A stretch of DNA of 64,000 nucleotides from Leisingera sp. S132 (GTDB lineage: Bacteria; Pseudomonadota; Alphaproteobacteria; Rhodobacterales; Rhodobacteraceae). Numbering within the stretch: the stretch's first letter is position 1; each line of letters begins with the position of its first letter. The stretch covers positions 2,602,001-2,666,000 of the forward strand of contig NZ_CP083553.1 in assembly GCF_025144465.1 (NCBI RefSeq). The letters run 5' to 3'. Below the pieces are notes generated by a model, which had not been told where the DNA came from, ran no database searches, and saw nothing but the letters and a program-made list of their open reading frames with translations. The position numbers and the translations under genes are program-made. Shown here piece after piece: positions 1-9,010 of this stretch.

Positions 1-100
1 ATGGCACAGCACTCGCCGCCTACAGTTGCGGGGGCAGTTCCGGTTGGCGCCTGACAGCGCCGCGGATTCCCTCTTAGCCCTTGCGGGACCGGTAAGGCGC
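1..100 (-). ncRNA. Cobalamin riboswitch, truncated by the window edge
   Basis: Read on the minus strand from about position 100 down to 1, the sequence carries the B12 riboswitch core. It has a GCAAGGGCTAAGAGGGAA segment (about 61-78) followed by the hallmark CTGCCCCCGCAACTGT (about 20-35) and GGCGGCGAG. The final B12-box part lies beyond the left edge, so the controlled gene is outside the window. Cobalamin riboswitches of this class repress B12 synthesis, cobalt uptake or B12-independent isozymes when adenosylcobalamin is abundant. The 5' boundary is approximate. No gene was recognised between this element and the chemotaxis operon (101-321). Confidence 0.8.
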
Positions 101-321
101 GGGTAGCGCATCACCTCTCTTGCGGCAAGAAAAACTTCGCCGGGCAGCCAATTTCTTCAGGCAGGCCAGCGCGCCGTTCAGGACGGGCGATGACACAACA
201 TCCCGGAGGCATCCGCCCAAGCAACGCGCATTCGCGACTATCTGGCGGCCCGCGCTTGAGCGGCTGCAATTGATTGAACGGAGCCGCCGCTGTCTGACTG
301 CGCCAGCACAACAAAGCTCCG
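101..321. other. Intergenic, no supported gene
   Basis: This stretch lies between the end of the chemotaxis operon (minus strand) and the start of the riboswitch transcript (minus strand). It should hold the riboswitch promoter. The short open frames in it have no recognisable content and were not accepted. Confidence 0.5.
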
Positions 322-1932
322 CTAGGCGGCGTGGAAACAGCGGTCCACCAGAGCGGTTGTGTCCAGGATCAGGATCGACTCGTAGCGCCCGTCCTGCGTC
401 TTATGCTGCAGGCAGCCGGTGACATCCTCGGCGATGCTTTTGGACGCATGCTGCTGATCCAGGGATTTCAGCTCAGCCACCCGGTTTTCAGTTGTGATGA
501 TGATTTCATCAACTGAATCCACCAGAATCCCGAATTTCTGCTCGCCATGGCGGAAAATCAGAACCTTCTGATCCTGACTGGACGCCGGCGGCAGCCCGTA
601 TAGCATCCGCGGGTTGAACAGCGTGATCAATTCCCCCCTCAAATTGAGGATTCCTTCGACGAATTCCAACGAAAACGGCGGTTCCAGAAGATCCTTGGGC
701 CGGTTGATCACCTCGCTGACCTGCGCAGTGTCCAGCGCGAACCTTTTCTCGAAAGTGAATTTGATGAATGTGCGCCGCACTGCCCGGGCTTCCTGTTCCT
801 CAGCCTCGGCCTCTGCCGTCTCGGGTGGGAAAACTTCCTGACAGGCCTTCGCCGCCGCCAGAAAGCTCGGCTCCCTCAGCAGCTTTCCAGGGTCCAGCAT
901 CATGACGATCTGATTGTTCTTATCCAGCAGACACCCATTCACCAGATCGCCGCGCGGCAGGGCCAGCTTGGCAAAGGGCAGCACCTCATCCTCGAAATAC
1001 GGCAGGATGCTGTCGATCGAGAAAACCATGAGCCCGACCGGCCCCTCAAGGGTATCGATCACCAGCATGCGGCGTTCCTTGGGGATGGTTGCCCCAAGCT
1101 TGAAAGTTGCGTCGTCGCCCATAAAGCCGCGAAAATCTATCACTGGCAGTATGACACCGCGCATGTTCGCGGTGCCGATCACATTGCCGCCGGTCAGCAG
1201 GGACTGTTCCAGCTTGGGAACGGTTCTGACCTCTTTCACATGCCGAAGGTCAATGGCGCATGTCGTGTGGCCGGTTTGAAAGGACACGCAGGCGAGCTTC
1301 TTTCCCCTGTTGAGCTTGACGGTTTCCTTACTGGCCTCATTGTCCGCCCGGGGCAGTTTTTCCAGATTCAGCAATTCATGCGGGTCCAGAACCTGAACCA
1401 GCCTTTTGCCGTCCTCGAATTTGAGGACCCCATCGACGACGACATCCTTGATGCCCTCGCCATTGGGGCGGAAATCCACCCGCGCCACGCCTTTTCCGTT
1501 CAAGACCTCGCCGGTCCTGTCAAAGAGCAGGCCAATGCAGTGTTCCCCGTGTTCTATGATAGCAACCTTGCGCGCCTGGATGCTGTCAGCCGCCGGGAAC
1601 TCCAGCAGGCTGCGCAGGTCGATGACCGGGACAATCATGCCCCGCAGGTTAAACAGACCCAGCATGAAAGGCGGCGCGAGCGGCACCGGCGAAATATCCT
1701 CCGGTTCGTTCACGATCTCCTGGAGCGAGGAGACCGGTATTGCAAATTCGCTGTCGTCAATCAGGAAAGACCCGTATTTGTTTGTGTGGCTGCGCTGCGC
1801 CCTGGCTGCGGGCGGCGGCGCAGCTTGCCCGGCCGCTGCGCCGCCCTCCGCCCCGTCCGCAGAGCATCCCGCATGCCCCTGGGCGGCGCTGTGCGCGCCA
1901 AGGATCAGCGGGGCCGAGGTTTCCGGTTTCAT
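322..1932 (-). CDS. Triple CheW-domain chemotaxis scaffold protein
   Basis: Cytoplasmic chemotaxis coupling protein of about 536 residues with three consecutive CheW domains (roughly 45-180, 205-345, 380-530). Each carries the CheW signature of an NLRG or NMRG turn: FNLRGMIVPVIDLR, ANMRGVILPVIDFR and LNLRGELITLFNPR. CheW domains bridge receptors to the CheA kinase. A three-domain version could build or cap array lattices, but that role is inference. The start at 1932 was chosen because it overlaps the cheD stop by four bases (ATGA), and because the longer upstream frame reads as out-of-frame CheD sequence. It is the last gene of the mcp-cheR-cheD-cheW operon. No cheA or cheB lies in the window. 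Confidence 0.85.
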   Translation of the reverse strand: MKPETSAPLILGAHSAAQGHAGCSADGAEGGAAAGQAAPPPAARAQRSHTNKYGSFLIDDSEFAIPVSSLQEIVNEPEDISPVPLAPPFMLGLFNLRGMIVPVIDLRSLLEFPAADSIQARKVAIIEHGEHCIGLLFDRTGEVLNGKGVARVDFRPNGEGIKDVVVDGVLKFEDGKRLVQVLDPHELLNLEKLPRADNEASKETVKLNRGKKLACVSFQTGHTTCAIDLRHVKEVRTVPKLEQSLLTGGNVIGTANMRGVILPVIDFRGFMGDDATFKLGATIPKERRMLVIDTLEGPVGLMVFSIDSILPYFEDEVLPFAKLALPRGDLVNGCLLDKNNQIVMMLDPGKLLREPSFLAAAKACQEVFPPETAEAEAEEQEARAVRRTFIKFTFEKRFALDTAQVSEVINRPKDLLEPPFSLEFVEGILNLRGELITLFNPRMLYGLPPASSQDQKVLIFRHGEQKFGILVDSVDEIIITTENRVAELKSLDQQHASKSIAEDVTGCLQHKTQDGRYESILILDTTALVDRCFHAA

Positions 1933-2420
1933 GACTGCACCCCCAAGCGCGGAATGGATTTGACAGTGAACTCGCCGCTGGAGCAGTCGATGGTCACCTG
2001 CCGTCCCTGCATACCGCCGACATCTTCGTGGATGTTGCGGACGCCGGCGTCCCGCAGCGCCCGGTAGGCGGCACGCGCATTGATGCTGCCGACAAGACGC
2101 TCGGGATCCGTGTCTTCGGGCATCGTCATGTTGGCACCGCCGACAACAATCGCCTGGAGCTTGCGCAGATCCTTGCCGGACACCTCCATCAGCGACTGCA
2201 AGGACCTGAGCGCCTGATCGACATGCCTGCCGCTGATCGCATCGGAGGTGTCCGGCGCCTTGGACAGCAGGCAATGCGCCAGCCCGTAGATCCCCTTGGC
2301 CGGATGCAGCAGCCCGAGGCCGATGCAGGAGCCGAGTATCGCGTTCAGCGACTGTCCCGTCCGGCCGGTTTTCACCTGGCCGATCTGCACATGGATTTTC
2401 TGAACATCATTCACGCACAT
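1929..2420 (-). CDS. cheD: Chemoreceptor glutamine deamidase CheD
   Basis: 163-aa protein of the CheD family, which deamidates receptor glutamines and in many bacteria binds CheC or modulates receptors. The catalytic Cys32 sits in LGSCIG, and His49 follows at the usual spacing of 17. The third family residue, normally Thr six positions before the Cys, is Asn26 here, so enzymatic activity should not be assumed. The C-terminal IVVGGANM and INARAAYRAL regions match the family. The gene overlaps cheR by 10 bp upstream and the triple-CheW gene by 4 bp downstream, consistent with translational coupling. Confidence 0.9.
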   Translation of the reverse strand: MCVNDVQKIHVQIGQVKTGRTGQSLNAILGSCIGLGLLHPAKGIYGLAHCLLSKAPDTSDAISGRHVDQALRSLQSLMEVSGKDLRKLQAIVVGGANMTMPEDTDPERLVGSINARAAYRALRDAGVRNIHEDVGGMQGRQVTIDCSSGEFTVKSIPRLGVQS

Positions 2421-3265
2421 GGGCTGCTTACTCTGGCGGACGGACGGTAGATAATCGGTGCCAGCTGTTCGAACCCGGTACGAAGGTTGTTCAGTGTCTC
2501 GCTTTCACCGATGAACAGAACCCCATCTGGTTTGATCAGCTCCCTGACATGCTGGAGGATCTTCTCCTGGTCTTCATCGGTGAAGTAAATCAGCACATTG
2601 CGCAGGAAAACAACATCGAACGGGCTGGTGCCGCCGAGCCTTTCCAGCAGGTTATGCAGCTTGAACTTCAGCCGGGCCCGGACTTGCGGCACCGCCTTGT
2701 AGCCGTCCGCATCGCTGCCTTTCATGTGGCTGGCAAACAGGCCGGGCTGTTCTTTGCGGAAACGGGCAATCGAGCGGCCGTTGTAGACCCCCGTTTGCGC
2801 CACATCCAGAACCCGCGAAGAAACATCCGTGCCCAGCACGGAATAGTCGAAACCCGGTTTCTCCAGCCGCTGCTGCTCCAGGATGGTGCCGATGGTATGG
2901 GCCTCCTCCCCGGTTGAGGCCGCGGCTGACCAGACCCGCATCCGCAGGTTCTCTCCCCGTGCGTGGAATTCCGGCAGGAACACATTCTGGAAATAGTCCC
3001 AGACCCGCGGTGTGCGGTAGAAATAGGTCTCATTGGTGGTCACCCGGTTTGTCAGCTCCTGCATCTCCGCAGGGTCGGATGCCAGCCGGGAGATATAGGA
3101 TGCAAAGCTCGGCTCATCGACCTCCCGCAGCCGCCGCCGCAAGCGGCTGACCAGCATCGTCTTGCGGGTCTCGCCGATGGTTATTCCTGTATTGCGGTGA
3201 ACGATGGCGCGGAGTTTAGAAAAATCCCCATCGCTCATGGTGATGTCGGTGTCTGGTTTTCTCAT
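2411..3265 (-). CDS. cheR: Chemotaxis protein methyltransferase CheR
   Basis: SAM-dependent methyltransferase that methylates receptor glutamates (about 284 aa). It has the N-terminal helical CheR domain (about 10-70) followed by the Rossmann-like domain with RVWSAAASTGEEAHT (SAM-binding loop), LGTDVSS and the DVVFLRNVLIYF strand. The terminal IGESETL motif is typical. The ATG at 3265 was chosen because AAAGGA sits a few bases upstream; an in-frame TTG lies 18 bp further upstream. It lies 27 bp downstream of the receptor gene and overlaps cheD. Confidence 0.92.
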   Translation of the reverse strand: MRKPDTDITMSDGDFSKLRAIVHRNTGITIGETRKTMLVSRLRRRLREVDEPSFASYISRLASDPAEMQELTNRVTTNETYFYRTPRVWDYFQNVFLPEFHARGENLRMRVWSAAASTGEEAHTIGTILEQQRLEKPGFDYSVLGTDVSSRVLDVAQTGVYNGRSIARFRKEQPGLFASHMKGSDADGYKAVPQVRARLKFKLHNLLERLGGTSPFDVVFLRNVLIYFTDEDQEKILQHVRELIKPDGVLFIGESETLNNLRTGFEQLAPIIYRPSARVSSPCA

Positions 3266-3292
3266 CCCCGGTCCTTTCGCCAATGCAATAAA

Positions 3293-5554
3293 TCAGCAGC
3301 CGAGCCGGCCGACTTCCGTCTTCAATTCCTGCGCTCCGCTGTTCAGTTCCTCGGTCGCAGCGGCGATGGAATCCGACGCGATGACAGCTTCTTCGGATGC
3401 ATCCACAATGCTCTGGATGGCCTCGGAAACGTCCCGTGCCGCTGTCTGCTGCTCGTTTGCTGCCACTGAGATCTGAGCGATGGAATCGGTGGTATCCGAG
3501 ATCCCCGTGAGGATCTTTGTGAAGGCCGCGCCAGCCTCTCTCGAGACCTCGCTGCCTTGGGTGACGCGTTTCACCGTTTCATTGATCAGCTTGCTGATTT
3601 CCTTGGCAGATTGCGACGACCGCTCCGCCAGCTTGCGCACCTCGTCAGCCACCACAGAGAAGCCGAGGCCGTGTTCGCCTGCCCGCGCAGCCTCAATCGC
3701 GGCGTTGAAGGCCAGCAGGTTGGTCTGTCCGGCAATCTCGCTGATCGTCTTGACGATTTCGCTGATCTCCTCGGAAGAGGCGTTGATCAGGTCCATGGCT
3801 TCGATCGACCGTTCAATCGCCTTTGCCCCCAGGTCGGCCTCTTCCTTGGTTTTCTGGGCGATCTCGTCGGAATGATTGCTGTTTTGAGCAATCGAGTCGA
3901 TGGAGGCACTCAGCTCCTCGACGGAGGCGCTGATCTCCTCGGTGGTGCAGCCCAGGGTCTGGGCGCCGCCGGCAACCGTGTGGGCCTGTTCCGAGATCTT
4001 CTTGGACTGCTCAGCAAACTGGGTTGCAATCCGGGACACTTCCTGTGCCACCTGCTTTTCCGCGGTGATGTTGGTGGCAAATTTCACCACCTTGAACGGT
4101 TTGCCATCCGCATTGAACACCGGGTTGTAGGAGGCGTTGATCCAGACCTCCTTGCCGCCCTTGCCAAAGCGTTTGTATTCGCCGGCCGAGAACTCGCCAG
4201 AAGCCAGATCGGCCCAGAACTTCCGGTATTCAGGCGAACTTGTGTACTCCGGGTCGCAGAACATCCGGTGATGCTGGCCGCGGATCTCGTCAAGCGAATA
4301 TCCGACGGTTGCCAGGAAGTTCTGGTTGGCGGTCAGAATTGTGCCGTCCAGTTCAAACTCGATCATGGCCTGGGCCCGGCTGATTGCTGCCATCTTACCG
4401 TCCTGCTCAGCCGTCCGCTGTTTCTCTTCGGTGATGTTACTGGCGAATTTCACCACCTTGAAGGTCTTGCCGCCTGCGTCCAAAATCGGGTTGTAGGAGG
4501 CGTTGATCCAAACTTCCGCACCGCCCTTGCCGAAGCGTTTGAATTCGCCTGCCGCATATTCTCCTGCGGCCAGATCGGCCCAGAACTTGCTGTACTCCGG
4601 AGAACCCGCATAGTCCGGATCGCAGAACATCCGGTGATGCTGACCAACGATTTCATCGAGCGCATACCCCACAGTCGCCAGGAAATTCCCGTTGGCGTTG
4701 GTGATTTTACCGTCCGGAGTGAATTCGATGATGGCCTGCGCCCGGTCCAGAGCGGCCAGAACGCCGGCGTTCATCCGGGCTTCGGTCACATCGTCCCATT
4801 CCAGCATATTGCCGACATATTCGCCGTTTTGATCGAAGATACCGCCTACATTCAGCGCAAACTTGAAATCCCCAATGGTAATGTCGGTCTTGTATGGCAG
4901 ATTGGCAGGGTCCGACAGCAGCTTGCGCTGGTGGGCCGGGTTCTTGTGGAACTGGTCGATGCAGGTGCCGATGATATGGGCCGGATCGAAGTTCGGCCAG
5001 ACTTGTGCAAAAGCTTCTGCACTGCGGCTCAACAGCTCTCGGGTCGCGGCATTGACATCGGTGACGATAAAGTCCCGATCAACGGTCATCATCGCGGCAG
5101 AGGCGTTCTCATATCCCGTGGTCTTGCGCAGGTTCACCTGTTCCAGTTGTTTCTGCTTGGTGACATCGGTGGCAAACTTGACCACCTTGCAGGGTTTGCC
5201 GCTCGCATCGAACACTGGATTGTAGGAGGCGTTGATCCAAACCTCAGCGCCGTTTTTGCCGAGGCGCTTGTATTCGCCGGCCGAAAACTCGCCCATCGCG
5301 AGCTGCAGCCAGAAGTCCCGGTACTCATCAGACGCCGCATAGGCCGGATCGCAGAACATACGATGGTGCTTGCCTTGGATCTCCCCCAGCGTGTAACCGA
5401 CCGTAGCGAGGAAGTTCTCGTTCGCCGTGATGATTGTGCCATCCAGCTCAAACTCAATGACAGCCTGGACACGGTTTATTGCGTCCACGACCCCCTGAAG
5501 GTCGTTGCTGGCCTGACCTGTATCCGGCGCTGCTGCCTTTTCGTTCGCACCCAT
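3293..5554 (-). CDS. Soluble multi-PAS methyl-accepting chemotaxis protein
   Basis: 753-aa receptor without a predicted transmembrane segment or HAMP domain, so probably cytoplasmic. It has four PAS-type modules. Numbers 1, 3 and 4 (about 28-140, 270-385, 390-505) are close copies sharing [28 protein letters not shown]-type strings and KVVKFA. Number 2 (about 150-265) is divergent and carries [14 protein letters not shown], common in PAS-MCPs. The C-terminal MCP signalling domain (about 520-750) contains the hairpin tip [20 protein letters not shown]. The ligand is unknown; related PAS receptors bind haem, FAD or small organics. It heads the operon with cheR and cheD. Confidence 0.92.
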   Translation of the reverse strand: MGANEKAAAPDTGQASNDLQGVVDAINRVQAVIEFELDGTIITANENFLATVGYTLGEIQGKHHRMFCDPAYAASDEYRDFWLQLAMGEFSAGEYKRLGKNGAEVWINASYNPVFDASGKPCKVVKFATDVTKQKQLEQVNLRKTTGYENASAAMMTVDRDFIVTDVNAATRELLSRSAEAFAQVWPNFDPAHIIGTCIDQFHKNPAHQRKLLSDPANLPYKTDITIGDFKFALNVGGIFDQNGEYVGNMLEWDDVTEARMNAGVLAALDRAQAIIEFTPDGKITNANGNFLATVGYALDEIVGQHHRMFCDPDYAGSPEYSKFWADLAAGEYAAGEFKRFGKGGAEVWINASYNPILDAGGKTFKVVKFASNITEEKQRTAEQDGKMAAISRAQAMIEFELDGTILTANQNFLATVGYSLDEIRGQHHRMFCDPEYTSSPEYRKFWADLASGEFSAGEYKRFGKGGKEVWINASYNPVFNADGKPFKVVKFATNITAEKQVAQEVSRIATQFAEQSKKISEQAHTVAGGAQTLGCTTEEISASVEELSASIDSIAQNSNHSDEIAQKTKEEADLGAKAIERSIEAMDLINASSEEISEIVKTISEIAGQTNLLAFNAAIEAARAGEHGLGFSVVADEVRKLAERSSQSAKEISKLINETVKRVTQGSEVSREAGAAFTKILTGISDTTDSIAQISVAANEQQTAARDVSEAIQSIVDASEEAVIASDSIAAATEELNSGAQELKTEVGRLGC

Positions 5555-5745
5555 AGTTTCGCCTCACTCATATAAACGTTTCGAGGCCAAATTGGGGGAC
5601 AGCTGTTAACAACAGGATACCAATGCACCCTGGGCGTGCATTTGCGGCTGTTTTTTATTTTTAAAATACAATCTATGGAATCATGATAGGGTGGCGCGCA
5701 CCTTATGGCTGCACCACCCCGTTAGCTGTCTGGCGAAACCGATTG
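5555..5745. promoter_or_regulatory. Promoter region of the chemotaxis operon
   Basis: 191 bp between the importer operon end and the receptor start, both on the minus strand. AT-rich sequence near 5650-5680 is a likely promoter area. A weak dyad (GGGTGG at 5690-5695 with CCACCC at 5715-5720) may terminate the importer operon, although no U-tract follows. Confidence 0.35.
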
Positions 5746-7761
5746 TCAGCGGCTGCGCCAGGCCTGGGTCCTTCTCAGGATGCCCCGCGATGCCAGCAGG
5801 TGGATGATCCGCGCCAGCGCGTTGGTGTAGAAGATCATCATCCCCATCGCTGCCGCAGGGGCGATGTCGCCGGCATCGTCCATGTTCAGCACCGCAATCG
5901 ATGCCAGTGTGGTCTTGGGTGAATAGAGGAACACCACCGCCGACACCGTCGTCATCGCGTTCACGAAGAGATAGATCGAGATGTCCAGCACCGCCGGCAG
6001 GCAGACCGGTACCGTAACGCGGGCAAACAGCTTCATCGTCGGCTGCTTGAGCGACGCGGCGACGGATTCAAACTCCCGGTCCATCTGCTTCAGCGCCGTG
6101 ACTGCCGTCAGGTGCGACACCGTGTAGAAGTGGGTGACGGTGCAGACCACCAGGATCGCCATAGTGCCGTAGATCGCATTGAGCGGGTTGGCGGGGTTGT
6201 TGAAGAAGAAGATATAGGCCAGCCCCAGCACCATGCCCGGGATTGCCATCGGCAGCATCGCAAACATCTGGAAGATGGCGCGCCCGGTGTGGAAGCCCTT
6301 GGACTTCTCCACCAGATAGGCGCCGAAGAACACAACCGCCGTGCCGGCCACTGCCGTCATCAGCGCCAGCTTGATGGAGTTCACATAAGAGCCCCAGCCG
6401 CCGCCGTCCATCTTGTCGAACTGGTAGTTGTTGAGGCTGAGGCTGAGGTCGTAGGGCCAGAACTTGATCAGCGCCGCAAACTGGCAGACTGCCAGCAGGC
6501 CGGCAATGAACAGGCCAACGAGTGTGCAATAGGCAAAGAAGATACGGTCCATCTTCTTGTTCGGCTGCGGTTCATACGGGACAGAGCGGGCCGACAGAAG
6601 CGCCACCTGTTTCGACTGCACCATGCGGTCGATGGCAAAGGCGAGGATTGCCGGGATCACCAGCACCACAGAGACCACCGCCCCCATTTCAAAGTTCTGC
6701 TGGCCGATCACCTGCTTGTAGATATCCACCGCCAGCACGTTGAACTGGCCGCCGATCACCTTGGGCAGGCCGAAATCGGTAATCACAAGATTGAACACCA
6801 CGAAGGCCGCCGAGATCAGGCCATACCGCGCGCCCGGAACCGTGACGGTCCAGAAAGTGCGCCAAGGCGTTGAACGCAGGCTGGCGGCAGCCTCGTAAAG
6901 ACGGGCGTCCGAAATGGCCAGTGCGGTGGAGATGATGATGAAAGCATGCGGAAAGGTGAAGAAGACTGAGCCGATGACGATGCCTATCGGCCCGTAGATA
7001 CTGGCACCGAACAGAAGCTCCTTGATCATGCCCTGATTGCCGAACAGGTAGACCAGCGCGATACCTGGCAGCAGCGACGGCACCAGGATCGGCGCCATGG
7101 CGATGAGGCGGAACACCCCCTTGTACTTCATGCAGCTGCGGTTCAGCGCGTAGGCGAACCAGAACGCAAGCGAGACGGTGACAACGGTACTGAGCACCGC
7201 AATCCACAGCGAGTTCTTGATCGAGTTGAACAGCGCGGGCGTAGAGAAGTAGGAGACGAAATTGTCCAGACCCTGCGCCTTCACGGGGCGCAGCTGCACG
7301 CGGCGGAAGGTGTTGGAGTCGAGCGTGACCCATTCGGTGCCGGTTTGCAGGTTGGAGCCGATCAGAAAGCGGCCGGTTTCAGAGGTATTGCGGATCTGAT
7401 ACATCACCGGGCTGCGGAAGCTGAAGTCCGGGAAAAAGCCAGTGACCGGCAGCCGCCCGTCGGCCCCTGTAGACAGATCGGTTTCGGCAAAGGTGGAAGT
7501 TCTGGCGTTCAGGTCCGCACCGGTCAGGATGCTGCCGTCAAACGTCCCGGCCTCATCGCTGACTTGGAATTCATACTGCGACAGCTCCACCCGGTAGGTG
7601 GAGAAAGATTTCGACAGCATCGCATAAAGCGGAAAGACCAGCGACACGACCAGGTAAAGCGCGATGATGATCATGCTGCCGCGCATAATGATATCGTCGC
7701 GGCTGAGCTTGCTCTTGATCACAGGACCAGCGGGCATGACGGATTGCGTGGTATCAGTCAT
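5746..7761 (-). CDS. ABC transporter permease, two fused permease halves (2-aminoethylphosphonate type)
   Basis: 671-aa inner-membrane protein made of two binding-protein-dependent permease halves in one chain. Helices cluster at about 30-55, 190-420 and 440-660, separated by a large periplasmic insertion after the first helix. It resembles the fused permeases found with putative 2-aminoethylphosphonate importers (PhnU-type) and with iron FbpB proteins; the substrate is inferred from the three-gene set. The ATG at 7761 was taken as start; an in-frame GTG at 7770 overlaps the ATPase stop. Last gene of the importer operon. Confidence 0.85.
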   Translation of the reverse strand: MTDTTQSVMPAGPVIKSKLSRDDIIMRGSMIIIALYLVVSLVFPLYAMLSKSFSTYRVELSQYEFQVSDEAGTFDGSILTGADLNARTSTFAETDLSTGADGRLPVTGFFPDFSFRSPVMYQIRNTSETGRFLIGSNLQTGTEWVTLDSNTFRRVQLRPVKAQGLDNFVSYFSTPALFNSIKNSLWIAVLSTVVTVSLAFWFAYALNRSCMKYKGVFRLIAMAPILVPSLLPGIALVYLFGNQGMIKELLFGASIYGPIGIVIGSVFFTFPHAFIIISTALAISDARLYEAAASLRSTPWRTFWTVTVPGARYGLISAAFVVFNLVITDFGLPKVIGGQFNVLAVDIYKQVIGQQNFEMGAVVSVVLVIPAILAFAIDRMVQSKQVALLSARSVPYEPQPNKKMDRIFFAYCTLVGLFIAGLLAVCQFAALIKFWPYDLSLSLNNYQFDKMDGGGWGSYVNSIKLALMTAVAGTAVVFFGAYLVEKSKGFHTGRAIFQMFAMLPMAIPGMVLGLAYIFFFNNPANPLNAIYGTMAILVVCTVTHFYTVSHLTAVTALKQMDREFESVAASLKQPTMKLFARVTVPVCLPAVLDISIYLFVNAMTTVSAVVFLYSPKTTLASIAVLNMDDAGDIAPAAAMGMMIFYTNALARIIHLLASRGILRRTQAWRSR

Positions 7762-7766
7762 CTGCG

Positions 7767-8882
7767 TCACGCCCCCTGCCCGTCTTTCGCAAAGGCCATC
7801 AGCCGGTTGTCGGGCAGTTCGATTTCCATCTGGCAGCCGGCCTCCAGATCCAGGCGCCGCACGGCGTTGATTGAGAAATCTGCAATCAGCTCCTTGCCGC
7901 CGAAACGCTCATTGGTCAGGCGGCAGCGCCAGAATGAGCCGAGGAATTCCATTTCGGCCAGTTGGACGTCGATGCAGTTGCGGTTGCCGCTGCTTTGCAG
8001 ATACCCGGCCTCATGGGGGATCACATCCTCAGGCCGGATGGCGGCAATGACCGGGGTGCCATCGGAAAATTCATGCGGCAGGCAGGCAAAGGTCTTTTCC
8101 CCCACAGCCAGACGCCCGCCCTTGGCAACCGAAGAGCTGATCTGGTTCATCTCGCCGATAAAGTCGGCGACAAACAGATTGGACGGCTCCCGGTAAATTT
8201 CGGTCGGGGAGCCGACCTGCTCGATCACCCCGTGGTTCATCACCACGATGCGGTCGGCCATCGCCAGCGCCTCCTCCTGGTCGTGGGTCACCATGATGGT
8301 GGTGACACCCAGCTTGCGCTGCAGTTCCTTGATCTCGTGGCGCAGGTGGACGCGCACCTTGGCATCCAGTGCCGACAGCGGTTCATCCAGCAGCAAAAGG
8401 CCAGGGTTGGTGGCAATCGCCCGTGCCAGGGCAATCCTCTGCTGCTGGCCGCCGGACAGTTGGGCCGGGTATTTGCGGCCCTGATCCGGCAGGCCGACCA
8501 GTTCCAGAAGTTCTTTGACCCGCGCGTTGATTTCCTGCTTGCTGCGGCCTGCGTTTTCCAAACCGAAGGCGATGTTCTTCTCGATGGTAAGGTTCGGAAA
8601 CAGAGCGTAGGACTGGAATACGATGCCGAAGTCGCGTTCCGACGGCGGCAGGTTGGAGACGTCCTGACTGCCTTGGGTCACCGTGCCCTTGGATTGCAGA
8701 TCCAGACCCGCAATGGCGCGCAGCAGGGTGGTCTTGCCGCAGCCGGAAGGGCCGAGGAAACAGATGAATTCGCCCTCCGTCACATCCAGGGAGATGTCTT
8801 TCAGCGCGATGAAGCTGCCGAAGGCTTTCCAGAGGTCGCGGATACTCAGATAGGTTTCTTTTGGCGGGGTCATTTGAAGCAC
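7767..8882 (-). CDS. ABC transporter ATP-binding protein (2-aminoethylphosphonate type)
   Basis: About 371-aa ATPase with Walker A GPSGCGKTT, signature LSGGQQQRIALARA, Walker B LLLLDEPLSALD and switch H in MVTHDQEEA. The C-terminal TOBE-like regulatory domain (about 240-360) is typical of the PotA/FbpC/PhnT group. The GTG at 8882 was chosen because AAGGA lies eight bases upstream; an ATG follows nine bases later. It ends at the permease start and follows the binding-protein gene after a 128-bp gap containing a hairpin. Confidence 0.88.
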   Translation of the reverse strand: MLQMTPPKETYLSIRDLWKAFGSFIALKDISLDVTEGEFICFLGPSGCGKTTLLRAIAGLDLQSKGTVTQGSQDVSNLPPSERDFGIVFQSYALFPNLTIEKNIAFGLENAGRSKQEINARVKELLELVGLPDQGRKYPAQLSGGQQQRIALARAIATNPGLLLLDEPLSALDAKVRVHLRHEIKELQRKLGVTTIMVTHDQEEALAMADRIVVMNHGVIEQVGSPTEIYREPSNLFVADFIGEMNQISSSVAKGGRLAVGEKTFACLPHEFSDGTPVIAAIRPEDVIPHEAGYLQSSGNRNCIDVQLAEMEFLGSFWRCRLTNERFGGKELIADFSINAVRRLDLEAGCQMEIELPDNRLMAFAKDGQGA

Positions 8883-8976
8883 ATCGTTGGTCCTTGCATA
8901 TGCCAACGCAGCACCCTGTCTTTTGTCAACGGGCGGCTTGGCTCAGGGCATGGGGCAGTGAGATCGGGGAAGACAA

Positions 8977-9004
8977 AGGGGCAGAAGGCTAACCCTCCGC
9001 CCCT
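8977..9004 (-). terminator. Hairpin between binding protein and ATPase genes
   Basis: AGGGGC at 8977-8982 pairs with GCCCCT at 8999-9004. On the minus strand the stem is followed by TTTGT. It sits just downstream of the binding-protein stop. This is the usual place for a partial terminator or mRNA-stabilising stem that raises binding-protein expression above the membrane components. The stem is short, so confidence is moderate. Confidence 0.45.
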
Positions 9005-9010
9005 GCAGGC

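Noticed and set aside
111-422. Short open frames at the left edge
   Set aside because: They overlap the riboswitch transcript region and the end of the CheW gene and have no ribosome site or family resemblance.
3557-5575. 672-codon open frame on the plus strand
   Set aside because: It is antisense to the multi-PAS receptor, which has unmistakable domains. The open frame follows from high GC and codon bias.
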